Positions 6,804 through 12,500 of a DNA stretch of 12,500 nucleotides are shown piece by piece. The DNA is taken from contig CM022666.1 of NCBI GenBank assembly GCA_012295275.1, positions 8,390,559 through 8,403,058 on the forward strand, written 5' to 3'. The position numbers were made by a program, and so were the translations under genes. Each line of letters opens with the position of its first letter. Position 1 is the first letter of the stretch. Under the pieces are notes generated by a model. It did not search any database. It had not been told where the DNA came from and worked only from the letters and a program-made list of their open reading frames with translations. Source of the stretch: Chrysomallon squamiferum. Its lineage: Eukaryota; Mollusca; Gastropoda; Neomphalida; Peltospiridae.

Positions 6804-7022
6804 CCTTGGTACTAGGTAGGGGTCGTTTTCCGCACTTGACGGTATGGTTGGGCCTACAGGCCTGAGCCTCTTGGTGGAAGAGGAGGGGGTAGGGGCATTC
6901 GTCTTCGTACTTCTGTAAACCTTTGATTGGCTTCTTCTGTCGACAGTTGTAAAACATGGCACAACTGTCAGGGTGCTGGAACTTCAAGTCCGGATACAGA
7001 GGACAGTTCTCCTCGGCCACCT
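6804..7022 (-). CDS. Exon 2: six-cysteine CBM14 domain
   Basis: 219 bp, phase 1 on both sides. The acceptor is TTGTTGTTGCAG|AGGTGG (exon base 1 at 7022) and the donor AAGG|GTAAGTGTA (GT at 6803-6802). It encodes residues 97-169. Cysteines C103, C117, C123, C139, C152 and C160 have spacings 13-5-15-12-7. Family positions include CPLYPDL, HPDSCAMFYNC, GLQKYEDEC and PYPLLF. A classic peritrophin-A/CBM14 domain, inferred to bind chitin extracellularly. It is the first exon of the first copy of the 219+192 bp module and shares its cysteine spacing with exon 4. The upstream intron has an AAC/GTT repeat that supplies the pyrimidine tract of the acceptor. Confidence 0.93.
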
Positions 7023-7027
7023 CTGCA

Positions 7028-7068
7028 ACAACAACGACGACGACAACAACAACAATGATGATGATGAT
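7028..7068. repeat. ACA/ACG/ATG trinucleotide tract at the exon 2 acceptor
   Basis: A short triplet repeat (AACAACGACG..., ATGATGATG). On the minus strand its GTTGTT part forms the polypyrimidine tract directly before the exon 2 acceptor AG. Confidence 0.7.
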
Positions 7069-7107
7069 AATAACGTATCAGTAGTATTAGCAATATACGT
7101 GTACTGC

Positions 7108-7122
7108 ACTCTCTCTCTCTCA

Positions 7123-7201
<79 letters not shown>
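7108..7201. repeat. (CT)n microsatellite (intron 1)
   Basis: About 45 CT dinucleotides with two early interruptions. In the transcript it is (AG)n. Intron 1 is only 297 bp, so this repeat makes up about a third of it. Confidence 0.97.
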
Positions 7202-7204
<3 letters not shown>

Positions 7205-7319
7205 TTAACTACGCACACACCCACACACGCACAACAGTTTCAATTTCGGACATTTTTGGATTTTGAAATTTCAGGTAAGTGATGTTCAACCTTTACTAAA
7301 AATAAAGTCAGACACTTAC

Positions 7320-7608
7320 TTGTTAGATTAGAACAGCTTCCGTTTCCGTACACACAGACGTGTTTGTCCTGGTCGTAATGCAGGTTGCTAGGACACGGCA
7401 TCCATGCTGCAGTGAAGCGACCCCCTGGGGCCTGTGTACACTGAATAAACCCGCTACAGTCCCACGGCAGCAACGCGTACACGACGCCACGTCGACAGAA
7501 CGCGCTGTACTTCGCCGACGCAACCTCGTCAACACAGAAATAACATTTGACGAAAATAAGAAAGAAAAAAATAACACGAATATCTGCGACTCTCTTCAAG
7601 TTCTCCAT
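7320..7608 (-). CDS. Exon 1: signal peptide and first CBM14 domain
   Basis: Start ATG at 7608-7606 has A at -3 and G at +4, and an in-frame TAA (7614-7612) lies two codons upstream, so translation of the contiguous frame cannot begin earlier. Residues 1-11 are basic and polar, residues 12-20 (VIFFFLIFV) form a hydrophobic core, and cleavage near residues 25-32 is likely: a secretory signal. A CBM14 domain follows with C38, C51, C57, C72, C85 and C92 (spacings 12-5-14-12-6), WDCSGFIQC, AWMPCPSNLHYD and a closing Cys. Two N-glycosylation sequons (NGS, NLT) lie at its end. The donor is ACAA|GTAAGTGTC (GT at 7319-7318), phase 1. The product is a secreted multi-CBM14 protein; the exact family member is not recognised. 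Confidence 0.92.
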
Positions 7609-8012
7609 CCTTTATGTTGCTGCTGCTGCAGTTGCTGTTATTCCTGCAGGACGATGACCTGGTATAGATGATTCTGCAGCCGCTGTTGTTGATGTCAGTT
7701 GTGGTATCGGGTGTTAATTAACGCACGGTCGTTTCGGTTTTTATTCGGCCCTTGTTAATAGAGAAATGAAAAAGCATTAATTTATAGTTTAAATTTATTT
7801 TGCTCATGATCATATGTACCATTAAATTCAGTCACAAACACAATAAATAAATAAATGAGATAATAACAAGACAAAAATATTTCAACACATTTTGAAAAAC
7901 AACGTTATAGACAGACTGACAGATAGACAGACAAGACAGAAAAACAATAAAAACGGTAACAGTAGTATTAACAGATAAACATGCATAAATTATTACATGC
8001 CTACTCTGTACA
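7609..8012 (-). promoter_or_regulatory. 5' flank / probable 5' UTR and promoter region
   Basis: Upstream of the start codon on the minus strand. The first ~40 bases contain a short CAG-rich run (GCAACTGCAGCAGCAGCAAC), probably 5' UTR. No convincing TATA box or initiator is seen; TTAATTAA at about 7716-7723 is the only AT-rich core of note. 7740-8012 is AT-rich with small AATA and GACA/GATA repeats. Assignment as promoter is by position only. Confidence 0.3.
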
Positions 8013-9153
8013 TAAAAGTTTAAACAATAAATTCAAGTATAATCAAATATATTCGCATATATTCAAAACCGTTAAATTAGACCATAGACAACTAGAAGGA
8101 AACAGCAGTAATGTGAACATTACAATATAAAATCTTACCATTGTCCAACAGGTAATATGCGTTTTCTAACAAACATTTTGAACAAGATAAACTAAATCAT
8201 TCTTCAATATACAGCATAACTTATAAAAATAAAATACTTTCACCTACAAAATAACTTTTAACAATAATTTCCTCTATTTAAATATGCATTGTGCAGTCAT
8301 GTGCTGCTTTCAACGCGCCTACCCGTTTCATAGACATCTCCGTTTATTGCACACAAAAAATACTGAGAAACCATCGTCTACATTTAAAATTACACAAACG
8401 AATCTCTATCTCCTACCCGCCAGTCACCCGAACTTCGGGTGACACACCGTCACGTAAATGTCTAATAAAATTTCCAGATAAGCCACCATCAGAACAATTT
8501 TTCATTAAATCCATATAAAGCTAATGCAACCTAATTTTCATGATCTGTATATTTTCTGTATGAGTATAAACACATAACAAACGTACGGTGTTTACACATA
8601 ACATGCATACAGTATAGATATATACACAAAATATATGTATATTCAGTAAGTTTTATATTTCAGCAAATCATCTCCGGTAACTGCTTCAAAAAGGATTTCA
8701 CTAACTATATGTCTTACAGCAAATACTGATTATAATTCTCGTATCCATTGTTTTTTATTCTTCTTCTTTGAATATATTATCTGCTGCAGAACTTCCAGAT
8801 AATTAACAGATGGAAGATTTTTAGACAAAAAATACTGCTAATTTCAAAGGTCCTTACTTGCTTTCTGATGTCTGTTGAAAATGGTTTTTAACTGGAAAGT
8901 TTTACATCCATCATCTACGCGGATTTGCGCGGAAATGCACGATAAAACCGTTAAATGAGACGGTAGACAACTTTGCAGCATGTGCAGTTTCTGCTATTCT
9001 TCTCTCCGTTTTAACATACCTGTTAAATCGATACCTGTTAATACGTAAATAACTTAGTATTTATGTACTTAAATGAGACCGTAGACAACTTTGCACCATG
9101 TGCACCATGTGCAGTTTCTGCTATTCTTCTCTCCGTGTTAACATGCCTATTAA
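8013..9153 (+). repeat. Segmental duplication, copy A
   Basis: Matches 11387-12500 in direct orientation at an offset of about 3.34-3.37 kb (8280 with 11623, 8953 with 12300). The similarity starts at TAAAAGTTTAAA. Identity is uneven by eye: about 84% near 8097-8270, about 93% across 8290-8640, and one difference in about 260 bases from roughly 8697 to 8960. Copy B lacks about 30 bp present near 8055-8095. No conserved protein is encoded: the open frame 8291-8518 in copy A is not kept in copy B. Nature unknown. Confidence 0.9.
8424..8442. repeat. Perfect 9-bp inverted repeat (hairpin)
   Basis: TCACCCGAACTTCGGGTGA has nine-base arms around a single central base and is GC-rich in an AT-rich setting. 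The same place in copy B (11766-11784) keeps the hairpin with one changed base in one arm (GGGTGA to GGGCGA). Confidence 0.8.
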
Positions 9154-9315
9154 ATCGATACCTGTTAATACGTAAATAACTTAGTATTTATGTACTTAAA
9201 TGAGACCGTAGACAACATTGCACCATGTGCAGTTTCTGCTATTCTTCTCTCCGTGTTAACATGCCTGTTAAATCGATACCTGTTAATACGTAAATAACTT
9301 AGTATTTATGTACTT
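8953..9315 (+). repeat. Three tandem 118/127-bp repeats
   Basis: Units start at 8953, 9071 and 9198, each beginning AAATGAGACSGTAGACAAC and ending TTAGTATTTATGTACTT. The middle unit is 127 bp owing to a 9-bp duplication (CACCATGTG). A short relative of the unit start occurs at about 8070-8093. The array lies at the end of copy A. Confidence 0.93.
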
Positions 9316-9379
9316 AGATAATCACGTTCAGTCGAAATAGCTAACGTACAGCAGGAAAACTTTTAATGTAGTTTTTATG

Positions 9380-9768
9380 TTTTATTGTTGTAGATACATA
9401 CATACAATATACACACATATCATACATACACTATACACACATATAGATACAATATAGACAAACACCACAAATAAAATATACACACATATCATACACACAA
9501 TATACACACATATCATACACACAATATAAATATACTACACGTACGCTAGAGATATATACAATATAGAGACATACAATATACACATAATACATGTATCATA
9601 TTCAGTCATATCATACGGACAGTATAGACACTTACTATACATACAGTATACACACATATCGTACATACAGTATACACCTATCATACATACAAAATATACG
9701 CATGCCATACTTACATTGTATACGCAAGTCATACACACAGTATATACACATACAATATATACATAGAT

Positions 9769-9830
<62 letters not shown>

Positions 9831-9900
9831 ATGCATAGAATATAAATACAAATCATACGTACAGTGTATACACATACTATTGTATACATACATATCACAT
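9380..9900. repeat. AT-rich minisatellite with (TA)n core
   Basis: Irregular repetition of CATACACACAATATACACATAT-type segments, with a pure (TA)n run at about 9774-9828. Tyr/Ile/Cys-rich open frames here are repeat artefacts. No gene. Confidence 0.88.
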
Positions 9901-10014
9901 CTCTTCATCGAAATGAAAGGTCGATCAAGAACTGTTACATAATTCAAAATAAAAGGTTTTATTTCTTGTAATAGTTCCATCACTTCGAAGTCAAATATTG
10001 CAGATACATCAGTA
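9901..10014. other. Short unique spacer
   Basis: Non-repetitive AT-rich sequence between two satellites; nothing recognisable. Confidence 0.5.
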
Positions 10015-10446
10015 ACTTTATAAATAAAATTTTTACATAACTTTACAAATAGAAATCTTACATAAATTTTTAAATAGAAATCTTACATAACTTTATAAAT
10101 AGAAATCTTACATAAATATATAAATAGAAATTTTACATAACTTTATAAATAGAAATTATACCCAACTTTATAAAAAAGATCTTACATAACTTTATAAATA
10201 CAAAATTTGAATAACTTTATAAATAGAAATCGTACATAACATAAATACAAATCGTACTTTATTAATAAAAAATGTATGTAACCTTTCTAATAAATATCTA
10301 ATGTTCGTTCATAAATAAAAATTTCACATAACTTTATAAATAATCATTTTAAATAACTTTATAAATAAAATTTTTAGATAACTTTATAAATAAAAATCAT
10401 ACATAACTCTGTAACTAATAATCATACGGAACTTTATAAATAAATG
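10015..10446. repeat. ~25-bp minisatellite, about 16 diverged copies
   Basis: Units of the type CTTACATAACTTTATAAATAGAAAT, 20-27 bp, with scattered substitutions and small deletions. Diverged, so older than the 34-bp array in intron 2. Confidence 0.88.
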
Positions 10447-10870
10447 CTCCTGCATTCTCTTCTGTGTTCGTATTATGAATTCCAAAACAACATCCGACCT
10501 GCTAGTAATATTCAGATATGTAAGTAGTTGAGTGATAAATATATATAAACACATATTATATATACATCACAGAAAAATATTTTGCATACAGTATAGATGT
10601 ATACTGAATATACAATATCCACGCATGTGATATATAGTATAAGCACACAGAGATACAATATAGGCACATACTATCAATACATTATAAACACATATACATA
10701 CATTATAGGCAAATGTTATCAACACAGTATGCACACATAATACATACAGTAAAAACACATATCATACATATAGTATAAACACATACAGATACAATATAGG
10801 CACATGCTATCAATACAGTATACACATATCATACGTACAGTATAAACAGATATTTTATATATATATCAGA
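10447..10870. repeat. AT-rich CATA/GTATA repeat region
   Basis: After about 90 bases of plain sequence, the stretch 10537-10870 repeats ACACATACAGATACAATATAGGCACAT-type segments. It resembles the 9380-9900 array and may be a relative. No gene. Confidence 0.7.
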
Positions 10871-11386
10871 TAGAAAGACAAGAATGTAGGCTATGTAAAT
10901 GCTTCATGTATATATATATATATTTACTTTCGTTCTTTAATTATAAAAAGCTCACTGAATCATCTAAACAAAGAGATCTGTAACTAGGAACAACTGCTGT
11001 TCTCTAAGACAATAAAAACTCCTGAGCCATTACTGAATTTTGTACGCACTAACTCATTATCTCAGAAAACCCATTATTATATAACCAAAATAAGCTGAAG
11101 ATAAATGTCGGATTTATAAAGATGTTTAACTGTATTTTACTATTCATCATTCTAGTTGGGTTACTACTGAAACTGTATTGAGTGAGCGAGAAATTTAATG
11201 TGGTAATCAGAGCGAGCTGTTGTGAAGCACGTCTACGACAGTCACGCTGTCTAACAAAGCCAGAGGTTGTATCTGTGGCAGAAGAAACTGTATTTTTCCT
11301 TAATCTTCTTTATATACATCTGAGATTTGTTTGGTAGAGTAAATGTTATCAATGTCATATGCACTGGATAACAATTGTGTTGGACC
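10871..11386. other. Unique-looking intergenic sequence, no gene recognised
   Basis: The least repetitive stretch upstream of the gene, with a slightly GC-richer segment near 11190-11290. No open frame with a recognisable domain, tRNA-like fold or transposon end could be identified. It might be an unknown interspersed repeat. Confidence 0.5.
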
Positions 11387-12500
11387 TAAAAGTTTAAATA
11401 AATTCAAGTATAATCCAATATATTCAGAATATAAGTAAAAGGAAACAGCAATAATGTGTACAATACAATATAAAATTTTAGTATTGTCGAAAATGTAATA
11501 TTCGTTTTGAGACAAACATTTTCAACATGATAAATTAATTCATTGCACAATATACAGCACAACTTATAAAAATAAAATACTTTCACCTTCAAAATAACTT
11601 TTAACAATAATTTCCTCTATTTAAATATGCATTGTGCAGTCACGTCCTGCTTTTAACGCGTTCCCCGTTTCATCGCCATCTCCATTTATTGCACACAGAA
11701 AATACTGAGAAACCATCGTCTACATTTAAAATTACACAAACGTATGTCTGTCTCCTACCCGCCAGTCACCCGAACTTCGGGCGACACACCCTCATGGAAA
11801 TGTCTAATGAAATTTCCAGATAAGCCACCATCAGGACAATTTTTCATTAAATCCATATAAAGCTAATGCAAGCTAATTTTCATGATCTGTATATTTTCTG
11901 TATGAGTATAAACACATAACAAACGTACGGTGTTTACACATAACATGCATACAGTATAGATATATACCATACACAAAATTTATTCACATTCAGAAAGTTT
12001 TTTATTTCAGCAAATAATCTCCGGTAACTGCGTCAAAAAGGATATCACTAACTATATGTCTTACAGCAAATACTGATTATAATTCTCGTATCCATTGTTT
12101 TTTATTCTTCTTCTTTGAATATATTATCTGCTGCAGAACTTCCAGTTAATTAACAGATGGAAGATTTTTAGACAAAAAATACTGCTAATTTCAAAGGTCC
12201 TTACTTGCTTTCTGATGTCTGTTGAAAATGGTTTTTAACTGGAAAGTTTTACATCCATCATCTACGCGGATTTGCGCGGAAATGCACGATAAAACCGTTA
12301 AATGAGACGGTAGACAACTTTGCAGCATGTGCAGTTTCTGCTGTTCTTCTCTCCGTGTTAACATGCCTGTTAAATCGATACCTGTTAATACGTAAATAAC
12401 TTAGTATTTATGTACTTAAATGAGACGGTAGACAACTTTGCACTATGTGCACCATGTGCAGTTTCTGCTATTGTTATCTCCGTGTTAACATACCTGTTAA
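11387..12500 (+). repeat. Segmental duplication, copy B (cut by window end)
   Basis: Direct copy of 8013-9153 and still matching at the last base of the window, so the true length is unknown. It contains the start of the 118-bp repeats (12300-12417), a partial second unit with the 9-bp insertion (12418-12500), and the hairpin at 11766-11784. Confidence 0.9.

Noticed and set aside
7272-7282. CAG|GTAAGTG donor-like sequence on the plus strand in intron 1
   Set aside because: It is on the opposite strand to the gene and no plus-strand coding frame with an acceptor precedes it.
8130-8165. Minus-strand donor-like GGACAATG|GTAAGATT as a possible upstream untranslated exon
   Set aside because: The site is not kept in copy B, there is no supporting acceptor, and exon 1 already has a suitable start with an upstream in-frame stop.
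8424-8466. Helitron 3' end (hairpin followed by CTAA)
   Set aside because: The spacing from hairpin to CTAA is about 19 bases, longer than usual. The duplicated similarity continues well past it and no TC start was found.
8291-8518. 75-codon plus-strand open frame
   Set aside because: The corresponding frame in the duplicate copy at 11620-11860 is broken, and no domain or codon signal is visible.

Overview
The window comes from a repeat-rich, intron-bearing eukaryotic genome, most likely an invertebrate animal. The evidence is a multi-exon gene with GT-AG introns, a secreted multi-domain chitin-binding (CBM14/peritrophin-A type) product, many long microsatellites (GTAT, ACAG/GATA, CT, TA) and a pogo/Tigger-like transposon remnant. 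A mollusc or another lophotrochozoan is a reasonable guess from this mix, but nothing here proves it.

The only convincing gene is on the minus strand and occupies about 1-7608. It starts with an ATG at 7608-7606 that has an in-frame TAA two codons upstream. Exon 1 (7320-7608) encodes a signal peptide plus a six-cysteine CBM14 domain. Exons 2 (6804-7022), 3 (5313-5504), 4 (4690-4908) and 5 (4018-4209) are all flanked by phase-1 introns. Their lengths are 219, 192, 219 and 192 bp, so a two-exon, 411-bp (137-residue) module has been duplicated in tandem. The 219-bp exons carry six-cysteine domains with identical spacing; the 192-bp exons carry CBM14-like domains lacking one canonical cysteine. 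Further on are a possible 90-bp exon (3513-3602), exon 6 (2635-2843, which breaks the phase pattern) and the first 56 bases of exon 7 at the window edge (1-56). The gene continues beyond base 1. The product is inferred to be an extracellular chitin-binding protein of a matrix, lining, cuticle or shell.

The introns are full of tandem repeats. Intron 2 holds a 34-bp minisatellite (5491-5952) whose unit contains the 3' splice site and first 14 coding bases of exon 3, so about a dozen copies of the acceptor precede the exon. A 432-bp pogo/Tigger-like element (5953-6384) abuts it. Intron 4 holds a 27-bp minisatellite running up to the exon 5 acceptor. The last intron (57-2634) holds a 1.4-kb triplet-based satellite that gives long but probably meaningless open frames on both strands.

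Upstream of the gene (7609-12500) no gene is recognised. There is a direct segmental duplication (8013-9153 and 11387-12500, about 3.35 kb apart) with uneven divergence, including a 118/127-bp satellite. Between the copies lie AT-rich minisatellites and a roughly 460-bp stretch of ordinary-looking unique sequence.
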